A stretch of 64,000 bases of DNA from Mycobacterium fragae (GTDB lineage Bacteria > Actinomycetota > Actinomycetes > Mycobacteriales > Mycobacteriaceae), in assembly GCF_002102185.1 (NCBI RefSeq), contig NZ_LQOW01000006.1, forward strand, positions 186,001-250,000. Direction: 5' to 3'. Positions 26,137 to 37,511 of this stretch are shown here, piece by piece; positions within the stretch are counted from its first letter, which is position 1; every line of letters begins with the position of its first letter. The translations under genes and the position numbers were made by a program. The notes under the pieces are model-generated. The model was not told where the DNA came from. It saw only the letters and a program-made list of their open reading frames with translations, and ran no database searches.

Positions 26137-28950
26137 TTATCGCTGCGGTAGTGGACGGGACCGCACCAGCGTCGGCCACCAGAACCACGGTCCGAGGATT
26201 CGCAGGATGCAGGGCACGACGAACGAACGCACGATCAGCGTGTCGAGCAGCAGACCGATGCATACGGTCGAACCCACCTGACCGATCGTTCTGAGATCGC
26301 TTGTGAGCATTGCCAGCATGGTGAACGCGAACACCAACCCGGCGGAAGTCACCACGCCACCCGTGCTTCCGAGCGCGCGGATGAGGCCCGTGTGTATCCC
26401 CGCGTGAAGCTCCTCTTTGACTCGGACGATCAACAGCAGGTTGTAGTCCGAACCCACCGCCACCAGGATGATGAACGTCAGCGGCAGCACCAGCCAGTGC
26501 AGAGGCAGGCCGATGAGATGCTGCCACACGAGGATGGAGAGCCCGAACGCCCCGGCGTACGAGAAAGCGACCGTGCCCGGAATCACCAAGGCGGCCATCA
26601 GACTTCGCGTCAGGAACAACATGATCAAGAAGATCAGCACGAAGGCGGCGATCGCGACGATAAGCAAATCCGATGCAGCGTATTCCTTGATGTCTTTGTC
26701 GTTGGATCCCGAGCCGCCGATATAAACTCTCGCGCCGGCCAACGACGTCTCTTTCAAGATCGTGGTTATCGCCCCAGGGAACGCGTTGACATGTTCCACG
26801 CCTTCAGGGCCCATCGCGTTGCCCTCGTGGGTGACGATGAATCGAGCAGCCTTGCCGTCCGGCGACATCAGGAGCGCCATACCGGTCTTGACGTCTTCGT
26901 TGTCGAAACCCTCTCTCGGGATGTAGAAGAAGTCATCGCTGCGGGACCGGTCGAAGTCGAGCCCGACGTTGACCAGGTCGTCGAATGTCTGGTCGGTCTG
27001 TGTGGACTGCAGAGCCGACTGCCCGTAGCTGCTGACCAAAAGAGCTGCCAACGCCTCTGAATCGTCGGCCGTGAGTTTCAGCTGCGTGATGACTTGCGGC
27101 AACAGCTTGTCAAGTGCCTCGAGGGAGACTTTGGCGTCCTTGATGTCCGCAGCCAGGTGGTCGATGTTGTCGAGCCCGTCGAACAGCGATCTGAACGCCC
27201 AGCAAATGGGAATGTCGAAACAGTGTCTCTCCCAATAGAAATAGCTCTTGATCGGCCGGAAGAAATCGTCGAGATTTGAGATCTCCGAATTCATCTCATC
27301 GGTGATCTGCTGCAAATCCTCGACGGTGAGAACCGTCTTGTGCAGCTCATCCGACATCTTTTGGAAGAAAACGATCTCCTTGCGCAGGACTTCGACAGAG
27401 TGGGTCGTTATCTGCGCCTGCATGTCGGTATTGGCATTTTGCTGCTTGTTGAACGGGAGCTGTTGACCGTTCCCGCTGCCCTGCGTGGTGAACAAGTACG
27501 GGAGGGTGGCATGTTCCAACGGCCGGCCCAGAGGCCTGGTGATGCTCTGCACCATCGCGACGCCGGGAAGACGAATGAGACTCTTCGCCACCCGGTCTAA
27601 CGAGATGAAGTCGGCCGAATTTCGCATGTCATGATCCGTCTCGATCATCAGCATCTCGGAGAACAGCTTGCTCTTCGGGAAGTGCCGATCCGCCGCCGCG
27701 AAACCCTGTTTGGCAGGCGCATCGGATGGCTGGTAGGCACGGTCGTCGTAGTTCTGCCGGTACGTCGGCACGAAGATCGCGCCGAGCATGACGGCAGCGG
27801 CACTGGCGGCGAGGATCGGCACCGGCCACCGCACCACGCTCGCCCCGATCCGCCGATACAACATCGCCTTGGCCGCCTGCCGCGGGTCGAAGAGCCCGAA
27901 AAGGCTGCCGACCGTCAAGATGGCTGGGCCGAGCGTCATAGCTGCCGCGATGTTGAACAGCATGGCGATGGCAACGGCCGGCCCCATGGTGTGGAAGTAG
28001 TTGAGGCGTGCGAAAGTCAAGCACCAGCACGCCACCGCGATCGTCAGGCCGGAGCCAATGATGATCGGCGTTACGCCCTTGTACGCGGTATAGAAGGCGT
28101 CTTCGCGGCTTTCACCGGCTTGGCGTGCCTCGTGATAGCGGCCCATCAAGAAGATGCCGTAATCGGTCCCTGCGCCCAGGGTCAACGCGACGACGATGTT
28201 CACGGCGAAGGACGAGAGCTCGATGTACCCCAAATGCCCGAGGGTCGCGATAACCCCCTTCGCGACCAGCATCTCGATCAGAACTCCGAGCAAGGGCACC
28301 AGCAGGTTGCTGATGGAGCGATACACCAGCAATAGCATCGTGACGATGAGGATGATCGTCACGATCGTGATGTTGTTCAGGCTCGAGTTGGCAATGGCCA
28401 CCGTGTCGGAAGCGAGCGGCGCCGCGCCGCTGACATAGACCTTGAGTCCAGCTGGGGGCGGAACATCCGCGACGATATTCCGAACGGCGGCAACGGACTT
28501 ATTCGCTTCCATTTGGCCGATATCGCCCGCGAGACGCAACAGCACGTACGCGGCCTTGCCGTCGACGCTCTGCGCCCCCGCCGCGGTGATCGGCTTGCCC
28601 CACAGGTCCATGACGTACTGCACATGCTTGGGGTCACGCTTGAGCCGGCGCACCAAATCGTCGTAATACCGATGGTCCACATCGCCCAACGGCCGGTTGG
28701 CTTCCAACACGAGCATGGTCAAGTTGGTCGAATTGGACTCGTGGAACTTCTCGCCGATATGCAGCAATGCGCGCTGCGACGGCGCGTAATGCGGGACCAT
28801 GGGACCCGCGAGTTCTTCTGCGACCCGCTCCACCTGCGGCATGAACGTGTTCGTCGACACCGCGAGAAGCGCCCAAAAAGCGATGATCGGGATCGCGAGG
28901 ACGCGGACCATCCTCGGGACGAACGGTCGCCTCGCTCGATGCTCGCTCAT
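26137..28950 (-). CDS. MmpL-family RND lipid transporter
   Basis: A 937-residue RND-type transporter with twelve predicted membrane helices in two halves. There is a helix near residue 15-35, a large extracytoplasmic domain, and helices in the 190-370 region including the proton-relay segment TLGAGTDYGIFLMGRYHEA. A second large domain has a long helical insertion (about 480-620), and the last helices include VAVGSDYNLLLIVRVKEEL. MmpL proteins export lipids or siderophores across the inner membrane. ATG 28950 overlaps the mmpS stop by ATGA. The cargo cannot be told from sequence, and this pair is absent here in M. tuberculosis. Confidence 0.93.
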   Translation of the reverse strand: MSEHRARRPFVPRMVRVLAIPIIAFWALLAVSTNTFMPQVERVAEELAGPMVPHYAPSQRALLHIGEKFHESNSTNLTMLVLEANRPLGDVDHRYYDDLVRRLKRDPKHVQYVMDLWGKPITAAGAQSVDGKAAYVLLRLAGDIGQMEANKSVAAVRNIVADVPPPAGLKVYVSGAAPLASDTVAIANSSLNNITIVTIILIVTMLLLVYRSISNLLVPLLGVLIEMLVAKGVIATLGHLGYIELSSFAVNIVVALTLGAGTDYGIFLMGRYHEARQAGESREDAFYTAYKGVTPIIIGSGLTIAVACWCLTFARLNYFHTMGPAVAIAMLFNIAAAMTLGPAILTVGSLFGLFDPRQAAKAMLYRRIGASVVRWPVPILAASAAAVMLGAIFVPTYRQNYDDRAYQPSDAPAKQGFAAADRHFPKSKLFSEMLMIETDHDMRNSADFISLDRVAKSLIRLPGVAMVQSITRPLGRPLEHATLPYLFTTQGSGNGQQLPFNKQQNANTDMQAQITTHSVEVLRKEIVFFQKMSDELHKTVLTVEDLQQITDEMNSEISNLDDFFRPIKSYFYWERHCFDIPICWAFRSLFDGLDNIDHLAADIKDAKVSLEALDKLLPQVITQLKLTADDSEALAALLVSSYGQSALQSTQTDQTFDDLVNVGLDFDRSRSDDFFYIPREGFDNEDVKTGMALLMSPDGKAARFIVTHEGNAMGPEGVEHVNAFPGAITTILKETSLAGARVYIGGSGSNDKDIKEYAASDLLIVAIAAFVLIFLIMLFLTRSLMAALVIPGTVAFSYAGAFGLSILVWQHLIGLPLHWLVLPLTFIILVAVGSDYNLLLIVRVKEELHAGIHTGLIRALGSTGGVVTSAGLVFAFTMLAMLTSDLRTIGQVGSTVCIGLLLDTLIVRSFVVPCILRILGPWFWWPTLVRSRPLPQR

Positions 28951-29390
28951 GCGGATTTCACCCTGCACATGACGTGCGCATCCTCATGGGTATCGGACTG
29001 CTGGTCGCGGACAACGCCATTCACCAGCATCCGGCAGCCAAGTCGACCGCCATGAACCTGCGCCGAGATGCTGCCGGATACCACCGTGAGCGTCGTCGTC
29101 TCCGTGTGCGACCACGGCAACGTCGTCAGATCAACCTGATGCGGATGCCCGTCGATGTCCAGGTAGACGAGCATCCCACCGTCGCCGACGGAACCGAACA
29201 ACTCATAGGTGAGCTCTTTGGGAGTGGTCTGCTCGGGCGCCGCGGGGCCATTGACCGTGATGACGGGCGGCGGAGCCGAGAACTGGTGCACCTTCCACAT
29301 GCCCACCGCTCCCACGCCGACCGCGACGACGGCCACCAAAGGCATCCAGAACCGGGCCAAGACGGTCCTGCCGACTGAACGAGGGCTCAC
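28947..29390 (-). CDS. MmpS-family accessory protein
   Basis: A 147-residue protein with one N-terminal membrane helix (about 14-32, FWMPLVAVVAVGVGAVGMW) and a beta-rich domain typical of MmpS (KELTYELFGSVGDGGMLVYL, ETTTLTVVSGSISAQVHGG, CRMLVNGVVRDQQSD). MmpS partners assist the cognate MmpL in export. GTG 29390 is chosen because AAAGGTGA precedes it. The four-base overlap with mmpL shows they are co-translated. Confidence 0.92.
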   Translation of the reverse strand: MSPRSVGRTVLARFWMPLVAVVAVGVGAVGMWKVHQFSAPPPVITVNGPAAPEQTTPKELTYELFGSVGDGGMLVYLDIDGHPHQVDLTTLPWSHTETTTLTVVSGSISAQVHGGRLGCRMLVNGVVRDQQSDTHEDAHVMCRVKSA

Positions 29391-29542
29391 TCGGTCACCT
29401 TTCGGAACTCGATCGGCACATTCGCGGTCCCCCGCTCCCGTGCGCGGGCCCATGCAGATAGTAGACGATCACGTCCCTAATGGACTAATGACCTGCAAAG
29501 AGTATCGGCACTGCGGCCGGAACGCGACCGCAATGGCCCGGG

Positions 29543-30028
29543 CTACCCCCGCAGACGCCTCTTCAGCGCTGCGCTTCTGAGCATCCGGATCGTGAAGTTC
29601 ATGGACGCCAACATGGGAAACACCCCGAGAAACGTCCGCTCCGAGGGCGTCGCCCCGTTCAGGTGGTAAAGGCTGCCAAACACGTAAAAGCATCCGACCA
29701 TAAACAATGCGCCCGGGATGCAGAAGGCCATCAAGGAGCTACGATCGGCAACGATTTGCCTCGCATAATCCAGCTCATCTCGCGACAATGGTTCGCGCTT
29801 GCGCACTTTCTGCATGACCGTTTTGGCGCTGCCTATTTTTTCGCTTATGGGACTGGGCGTCCGGTCATCCAGCTGTTTCACGTATACGGCAGCGACGGCG
29901 GCCAACGCCAACGCTAACGCAAGGGTCAATATGGTCAGGTAACCAAATAAAGCCACACTCACTATTTCGGTCCTTTGCTCCGCTACCGAACTATCGAAGA
30001 CCCCTCGAAACGCTAGCGCAACTATCAC
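29543..30028 (-). CDS. Hypothetical membrane protein
   Basis: A 161-residue protein with an N-terminal membrane helix (about 26-50, VALFGYLTILTLALALALAAVAAVYV split by short loops). A charged cytoplasmic segment follows (SAKTVMQKVRKREPLSRDELD), then one or two further helices (about 98-120, LMAFCIPGALFMVGCFYVFG) and a basic C-terminus. No known family. Its GTG start overlaps the stop of the upstream SDR gene (GTGA), so it belongs to the same operon. The 150 bases after it separate it from mmpS. Confidence 0.65.
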   Translation of the reverse strand: MIVALAFRGVFDSSVAEQRTEIVSVALFGYLTILTLALALALAAVAAVYVKQLDDRTPSPISEKIGSAKTVMQKVRKREPLSRDELDYARQIVADRSSLMAFCIPGALFMVGCFYVFGSLYHLNGATPSERTFLGVFPMLASMNFTIRMLRSAALKRRLRG

Positions 30029-30789
30029 CAGGTCTGTTCGGCGGCGCGCACCAACATCTGGTTGACCGCTACCCGGCGGTCCCGGGTCACCATGTAAAGC
30101 ACCGCGTCGGCGATGTCCTCGGGTCGCAGTTGGACGATGTCCGCGGTCCGACGATCGAACGCCTCACGCGACTGCGGGTCCAGGTGACTACTGATCTCGG
30201 TCTCGACGGTGCCCGGCCCCACCACACCGACCCGAACCCGCTTGCCCAGCAACTCTTGTCGGATCCCTTCGCTGAAGGCATTCACACCGAATTTGGTCAG
30301 CGAATAGACCGCGGTGCCGGGCCGGGCCACCCAGCCTCCTGTGGAGCTGATCATGACCACATCGGCGACACCGCGTGGCGAGTCCGCCACCGCGTCGATG
30401 AGGTGGGGCAGCGCGGCGCGGGTGACATACAAGACGCCCTGCACATTGACCCGTACGAGGTCGTCCCAATCCTGCAGTGGCGCTTGGGCAGCAGGCCCCA
30501 TGCGGATGAGCCCGGCATTGTTCACCAGGATGTCGAGTCGGCCCAGCTCGCCGACGGCCCGGTCCACCGCCGCGGCGACCTGTTCTGCGCTGGTCACGTC
30601 TGCGGGCACCGCCAGCGCCGCGCCGCCCGCCGATTCGATGTCCGCTTTGAGTTCGCGTAGCCGATCGGTGCGGCGAGCGAGCAGGGCTACCGCGGCGCCG
30701 TCGGCGGCCAGCGCCCGCGCGGTCGCCGCGCCGATGCCGCTGCTGGCGCCGGTTACCAACGCCGCGGTCCCCGCAAGTGGTGCGGTCAT
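30025..30789 (-). CDS. Short-chain dehydrogenase/reductase
   Basis: A 254-residue classical SDR with the cofactor motif VTGASSGIGAATAR, NNAG at about residue 88, the catalytic serine in MISSTGGW and the YxxxK pair in YSLTKFG. The arginine after the first strand (LARRTDR) favours NADP(H). ATG 30789 overlaps the end of the CoA-transferase reading frame by four bases. It lies in a cluster with a CoA transferase, a crotonase and a P450 remnant, and probably oxidises a hydroxyl of the same lipid or sterol-like substrate (inference). Confidence 0.9.
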   Translation of the reverse strand: MTAPLAGTAALVTGASSGIGAATARALAADGAAVALLARRTDRLRELKADIESAGGAALAVPADVTSAEQVAAAVDRAVGELGRLDILVNNAGLIRMGPAAQAPLQDWDDLVRVNVQGVLYVTRAALPHLIDAVADSPRGVADVVMISSTGGWVARPGTAVYSLTKFGVNAFSEGIRQELLGKRVRVGVVGPGTVETEISSHLDPQSREAFDRRTADIVQLRPEDIADAVLYMVTRDRRVAVNQMLVRAAEQTW

Positions 30790-33148
30790 CTCGCCTCCGA
30801 AGGCGAACCGGCAGCGAGGATTTCGTGCAGCACGTAATCGTTGTGTTCACCGAGGTCGGGTGCGCCCCGTGCGATCTCTGCCGGCGCCTGCGACATTCGC
30901 CACGGCGGCCCGACAATCGGGCGTTGCCCCTCGCGGTGATCGGAGACGAACCGGTACACCTCGCGATCCCAGAGCAGCCGATCGCTGATCACATCGAGCG
31001 ATGTCGCGCTTTTGCTCGCCGGCACACCAGCGCAACGGAGCCGGCGCGCCAGCTCCTCGGCCTCGTGGCTCTTGGTGAACTCGGCGAGGTCTCGGTCCAG
31101 CGCGTCGGTGTGTTCCAGCCGGTCGGGCAGGGTGGCATAACGTGCGTCGTCGGCCAGCGTGGTGGCGCCCAGCACGTCGCACAGAAGACGCCATTGCGTG
31201 TCGTCTGCCACCGCGATGCTGATCCAGTTGCCGCCCGTGCAGGGATAGCAGTTGTGCGGAGACATATCGGGGTGGCGGTTGCCTTCAGGTTCGAGTTGCT
31301 TACCGGTCAGGGCTTGTTCGAGTAGACAATCGCCGATCATCGAGGACAGCGTCTCCACGGCCGACACGTCGACGAATTGGCCCTCGCCGCTGAGTTCGCG
31401 ATGCAGCAGCGCCGCGACGGGGCAAAGGCCGCGGCGGCGCCGACCGTGGAGTCTCCGTAGCGGATGCTGGTGCCGAGCGGCGGGCCGCCCGGGTAGCCCA
31501 CCAGTGAGGCGAGCCCTGCCAGCGCGGCGAAGCACGGCGCGTAACCGGTCTGATGACCCAGCGGTCCGTCGTTGCCCCACATCTTGATCGACACCGAGAT
31601 GATGTCCGGTTTGATGGCCTTCAGCTGTTCGTACCCGAGACCCAAGCGTTCCATCGCCCCAGGTCGGAGATTGTTGACGACGATGTCGCTGTTCCCGATC
31701 AGGCCGCGCAGCCGGCCCAGGCCCGCCGATGACTTGAGATCCAGGTCCACACTGCAGATTTCGGGGTTGATGCTCAGAAAATACGGCGCGTGGTTGATGT
31801 CGGTACCGCCGTAGGCGCGCATCTCCTCGGGGTTGTCGGCGGTTTCCACCTTGATCACTTCGGCGCCGAGAAAGGCCAGCAGCTTGCCGGCGTATGGGCC
31901 CGCCCACACTTTGGTGAGCTCGACGACGCGGACACCGTCCAGCGGCCCGCCCCGCGACGCCTTGGGCGGTTTGCGTTGGGGCGACTTGACTGTCGGCATG
32001 GCTCGCGGCGCGTCGATGCCGTCGAGAACATCGGTGGTGTGCTCGCCGAGGGAGGGCGCGGCGCTGGTGATGCGCGCGGGGGAGGCACTCAGCAGGTAGG
32101 GAACGCCTGGGTAGGCCGCGGTGCCCAATACGGGGTGCGTGACATTCTGGAAGAACCCGCGATGGCGATACTGCGGCGAATCCTTCAGGTCGGCCGCCGT
32201 TTTGACGGGCACCAACGGGACACCTAACCGCTGAGCCTCGTCGGCTGCGCTGTCTTTGTGCAGGCCGTGGACCCATGCGGCGAACCCCTCCTGAAACCTG
32301 GTGACCTTGTCCTGCGTCACGGAGAACTCGAGCCAGTCGTCGTCGAACTCGTCGAGCCAACCCGGGTTGCCCATGAGCTTTTTGACGCCGGTCCAGTGGT
32401 TGCGGCTGCTCATGTAGAGGTAGACGTACCCGTCTGCGCATGCGAAAAAGGCCGCCGGGCCCTTCTGGTCGTAGTCGTGGCGGTTGTTCTGAGGCGTGAC
32501 TTCGCCGGCGATGAACCTGCCCAGGATGCTGTCGGCGCGCGAGACCAGCACCGCCTGTTGCGAAACGTCGATGGACTCCCCTTGGCCGGTGTGTAGGTGC
32601 CGGAACAGCGACGAGGCGACGCACAGCGCGGCGTCGACTCCCGCCTCGTAGTCGGCGAGGAAACGGCCGGGCCCCTTCAACGGCGGTCTGGCGGGATCGG
32701 CATGACTGGGTGTGTGATAACCCCAGCCGCTGCTGTGGAAAACGTTGATGCTCTTGGCATTTTGAAACTCCGGCGGAGCGTCCTGGCCGTAGGGGGTGAT
32801 CGAACAGAACACCACGGCGGGATGTCGACGCTCGAGCTGGCTCGATACGTAATCATCGATGACGGCTTGCGCGGTGGGGATCAGCTTGTGCAGCATTTCG
32901 CTATCGCCTGCCGAGGTGACGTCGAGCCGTACAGATCGCTTGTTGGTGTTCAGGTATGCGAACAGCGCGCTGTGCTCGAACCCGTTGTGATCGCCGACAA
33001 TCGGGGCCATCGACCGAGTGGGGCTGCCATGGACCGGCCTTTCGACCTTGATCACCTCGGCGCCGAAGTCCGCCAGCAGCTTGCCGCAGTATTCTCCGGC
33101 AACCGTTTCGGCCAACTCGACGATCCGGAAACCACTCAGCGCCGACAT
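30786..33148 (-). pseudogene. Two-domain family III (CaiB/BaiF) CoA-transferase, frameshifted
   Basis: From ATG 33148 the frame encodes a CaiB/BaiF domain (SGFRIVELAETVAGEYCGKL) and a second, fused one (LDGVRVVELTKVWAGPYAGK). Homology stops at 31419-31422, where the minus strand has CCCC after GDSTVGAAAAFA. The rest (VAALLHRELSGEGQFVDVSA onward) continues in a different frame to 30786. One missing base in that run would restore a protein of about 787 residues. The family moves CoA between acids. Downstream and upstream genes keep tight operon spacing, so the break is recent, a sequencing error, or less likely a programmed shift. Confidence 0.85.
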
Positions 33149-33156
33149 GCCGTCCC

Positions 33157-34128
33157 TTAGGGCTTGCTGCGTCCCGAGCGGGACAGGCGCCACTCGGGCG
33201 GGAAGTTCATGTCGTTGTCCTTCACCACGTTGTTCAGGCCCTTACCGAAGGTGCCCTCGGTGAGGTCGACTTCGTTGTCACGGTCGTTTTGGATCATCGG
33301 CAGCATTCCTTCCACCATGCCGGTCAGCAGGCTGCCGAAGTATTCGCCCTTGTGTTGCTTGTAGAGCTCGAGGAAGGTCTTCTGCACCGCGACCGTGTCG
33401 GTGGGGCGGGAGCGCGAGCATGCCATCGCATACTTCAGCGTCTCCTCCTCGAGTTTGTCGCGCGGGACGACGCTGTTGACGAACCCGCATTCGTACATCT
33501 CCTTGGCGGTGAAAGGCCGCCCGGTGAACAGCATTTCGGAGAACTTCCGCAAACCCATGGTCTCCGCCCACCACCACAGCCGCGGACCCCACCCTACGTA
33601 ACGGAATGCCGGATGCCCGAACAGCGCGTCGTCGGAGGAGATGACGAGATCGGCGTCACCGGCCTGATAGAAATGCCACCCGTAACAGTAGCCTTTGGCT
33701 TCGATGATGCTGATCTTCCGCAGTTCCTGCAGAGGCCGGTTGCCGGCGCGGGCCTTGGCGTAGAAGTCGGTGACGGTGGACAGATAACGGTATGAGCCGC
33801 CGGGCGGGTACTTGACGTCGTCGTCGTTGATCGCGAGTTCATGCAGCAGCGGCATGCCCGGGTTTTCCAGCATGCCTCGCTGCTCGGGCAGGTCACCTCC
33901 GCTGCCGAAATCTTCGCCTTCCCCCCGGATCACGACGACCTTGACGTCGTCGTCCACATTGCACTTGTGGATCAGGTCGGCGTAGTTCTGGCGCATACCC
34001 AGGGTGGTCGAGTTCTGCGCGTCGGGACGGTCGAACGTGATATAGGCGATTCGGTTCTTGACATCCTTCTCGAATTTGATGAGCGCCTCGGCTTCCCGCT
34101 TCATCTGTTCGTAGTCGTACTCAGGCAT
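33157..34128 (-). CDS. Enoyl-CoA hydratase/isomerase family protein
   Basis: A 323-residue crotonase-superfamily protein. NRIAYITFDRPDAQNS is the typical entry, FGSGGDLPEQRG holds the first oxyanion-hole region, and IIEAKGYCYGWHFYQAGDADLV the second. The Cys/Tyr/Trp in place of the common GGG is unusual. A C-terminal extension beyond the core (from about 260) is present. It is eight bases upstream of the CoA-transferase gene. Substrate unknown; a beta-oxidation-like step on a bulky acyl-CoA is the simplest reading. Confidence 0.87.
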   Translation of the reverse strand: MPEYDYEQMKREAEALIKFEKDVKNRIAYITFDRPDAQNSTTLGMRQNYADLIHKCNVDDDVKVVVIRGEGEDFGSGGDLPEQRGMLENPGMPLLHELAINDDDVKYPPGGSYRYLSTVTDFYAKARAGNRPLQELRKISIIEAKGYCYGWHFYQAGDADLVISSDDALFGHPAFRYVGWGPRLWWWAETMGLRKFSEMLFTGRPFTAKEMYECGFVNSVVPRDKLEEETLKYAMACSRSRPTDTVAVQKTFLELYKQHKGEYFGSLLTGMVEGMLPMIQNDRDNEVDLTEGTFGKGLNNVVKDNDMNFPPEWRLSRSGRSKP

Positions 34129-34155
34129 GACTGTCTCCCGTCTATGTTGTTGGTT

Positions 34156-34350
34156 TCATGGCACAAGGGCGGGCATCGACTCCCACCCGCGCACCGTCGA
34201 GGTCGGGCTCAGACGGGCGTTGGTCAGATCGACCTCCCACTCGGGGAAGCGTTTGAGCAGTTGTTCAAGGGCGATTCGGCCCTCGGGGTCGGCGTTGAGG
34301 ACGTCGTCGTATGGGTCGTAGTAGACGTCCTTGCTCGTGCTGATCGTCAC
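34156..34350 (-). pseudogene. Cytochrome P450 remnant with in-frame internal deletion
   Basis: A 64-codon frame from GTG 34350. The first 20 residues (TSKDVYYDPYDDVLNADP) are the typical N-terminus of a mycobacterial P450. Immediately after, EGRIALEQLLKRFPEWEVD and LSPTSTVRGWESMPALVP are the typical end, which normally follows the haem-cysteine region. About 330 residues including the I helix, ExxR and the haem cysteine are gone, without loss of frame. It cannot be a working P450. It heads the crotonase/CoA-transferase/SDR operon. Confidence 0.85.
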
Positions 34351-34379
34351 GAAATTTGTACTCTCCGATGAACGGCTAG

Positions 34380-34395
34380 CTCTATTCTTGTAGAG
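34380..34395. promoter_or_regulatory. TetR operator candidate before the P450-remnant operon
   Basis: CTCTATTCTTGTAGAG has perfect 5-base arms (CTCTA/TAGAG). It matches a second site at 35162-35177 upstream of the tetR gene at the same spacing, giving the consensus CTCTATnnTnGTAGnG. It lies 29 bases before the GTG of the operon's first frame. Confidence 0.65.
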
Positions 34396-34440
34396 AACCA
34401 CACTGCGGGTGCAGAGAGCAAGGCCCGGCGGATGTGCTGG

Positions 34441-35130
34441 TCATGCGCGCCGGCGGCGCGGCTGCGGCGCACCGTCGTGGGTGAGTCGACCCCGTCGCTC
34501 ACTGCTCAAGATGCCGGCGGCGATGGCCGACAAGACGCCGTCGAGCTGTTCGGGACTGGCGATGATCCGGTCGCCGTGTGCGAATCGCAGCAAAAGCCCA
34601 TTGATAAACGTCAGCGTGACGTTGCTCAGATCGTCGACGACAGCGGGGGGCAACTTGGCGCCCTGGGGCAACAGCTGCACAACGATGTCGTGGTGCAGTT
34701 TGGTGAATGCATCGGTGGCGCGCTGCAGGGTCGCGGCCACGGCAGGATCGCGCGTGGCCTGCATGGTCAGCTCGTAGCGCGCCTTGGTTCGGCTTAGCTG
34801 TGGCTCCTCGCCGGATTGGATGACCAGCTTCGCCAACGTGGAGGCCGACGACTCCGCGTCGAGGCCCGCGCTGTCGGCAACCGACTGCAAGCTGGCCAGG
34901 TCGAGCTCGGCCACCCGCTCGGCAACCGCGCGCAAAAGCGCTGAGCGCGTCCGGAAGTAGAACGAGGTCGTGCCGTCGGGAACCCCTGCCTTGGCGTCGA
35001 CTTTCAGATGGCTCAAGCCCTTGGCACCGTCGTCGGCTAGCAACTGGATCGCCGCATCGCATAGTTCGCGGCGGCGCTGTGCCGGATTGGGCTTGCGTCG
35101 GTTCGGTATGGCGGCAGTGTAGCGATCCAT
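34441..35130 (-). CDS. TetR-family transcriptional regulator
   Basis: A 229-residue TetR-type repressor from ATG 35130 (MDRYTAAIPNRRKPNPAQ). The N-terminal helix-turn-helix reads RRRELCDAAIQLLADDGAKG, LSHLKVDAKAGVPDGTTSFYF and RTRSALLRAVAERVAEL. The C-terminal ligand domain is all-helical and ends with a basic tail. It lies upstream of the P450-remnant operon on the same strand, and a shared 16-base motif occurs before both. It most likely represses the cluster and itself until a lipid or CoA ligand binds. Confidence 0.88.
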   Translation of the reverse strand: MDRYTAAIPNRRKPNPAQRRRELCDAAIQLLADDGAKGLSHLKVDAKAGVPDGTTSFYFRTRSALLRAVAERVAELDLASLQSVADSAGLDAESSASTLAKLVIQSGEEPQLSRTKARYELTMQATRDPAVAATLQRATDAFTKLHHDIVVQLLPQGAKLPPAVVDDLSNVTLTFINGLLLRFAHGDRIIASPEQLDGVLSAIAAGILSSERRGRLTHDGAPQPRRRRA

Positions 35131-35161
35131 GGCACTCGGTGTTTCCTTCGACAAGAGATTA

Positions 35162-35177
35162 CTCTATATTCGTAGTG
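35162..35177. promoter_or_regulatory. TetR operator candidate before the tetR gene
   Basis: CTCTATATTCGTAGTG matches the site at 34380-34395 in eleven of sixteen positions, including CTCTAT and GTAG at the same spacing. It lies about 32 bases upstream of the tetR ATG and just before the oppositely oriented gene at 35185-35709, so it could control both. Confidence 0.6.
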
Positions 35178-35184
35178 TCAGCGA

Positions 35185-35709
35185 GTGAACGGACAACATA
35201 TGGTCGCTCTTCAGGAACTCAGCAGCCCCGCCAAGCGATCGGCGAGGCCTTCATCGGGAATCGTCGACCGTCACCGGCTGCAGGTGATCGCGCCCGGCGT
35301 CGCCGAAGCGGTCACGTCGGCCGGCGGGCTGATCTTTGATCGGGCGATGGCCGGATGGGACGTCACCGTGGTGGTCGACGGAGAAATAGACGAAGTAGAC
35401 GATCGGCCCATACGCATATTGGGCGCCAGGGTCGCGCCGCTGTCGCCGGGACCGGCCTGCCTTGCCGTCGCCGCCGACATGCTGGTCAAAAGCGAAGCCG
35501 TCCGTCGAGTAGTCCTCGCGGCGCTCAACAGCCGGATGACCGAGGTCCTGCTCTGGGGCCGGGGCTACGCGCCCGGACTGAAGTGCACCCTGGCCGCGGT
35601 CCACCACCGGCCGAGCGCCGCCGCTCACGTGTTCAAATCTCATGCCCTGGCGGCCGGTGGCACTTCCTGCGCGGCGATGGCCGACGAGGGTTTCTTCTCG
35701 GCGACCTGA
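35185..35709 (+). CDS. Conserved mycobacterial hypothetical protein
   Basis: A protein of up to 174 residues that I do not recognise. ATG 35200 (MVALQELSSPAKRSARP) is as likely a start as GTG 35185. Features: VAEAVTSAGGLIFDRAMAGWDVTV, then an acidic turn (DGEIDEVDDRP) and IRILGARVAPLSPG, with later LLWGRGYAPGLKCTLAAVHHR. No signal peptide or membrane helix. It is divergent from tetR and convergent with the methyltransferase gene (nine bases apart). Confidence 0.65.
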   Translation: MNGQHMVALQELSSPAKRSARPSSGIVDRHRLQVIAPGVAEAVTSAGGLIFDRAMAGWDVTVVVDGEIDEVDDRPIRILGARVAPLSPGPACLAVAADMLVKSEAVRRVVLAALNSRMTEVLLWGRGYAPGLKCTLAAVHHRPSAAAHVFKSHALAAGGTSCAAMADEGFFSAT

Positions 35710-35718
35710 CGAACGCCG

Positions 35719-37510
<1,792 letters not shown>

Positions 37511-37511
37511 C

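Noticed and set aside
30786..32624. One long open frame of 612 codons on the minus strand
   Set aside because: Only its final 210 codons match a CoA-transferase; the rest is out of frame with the real gene, which is read from 33148 until the frameshift.
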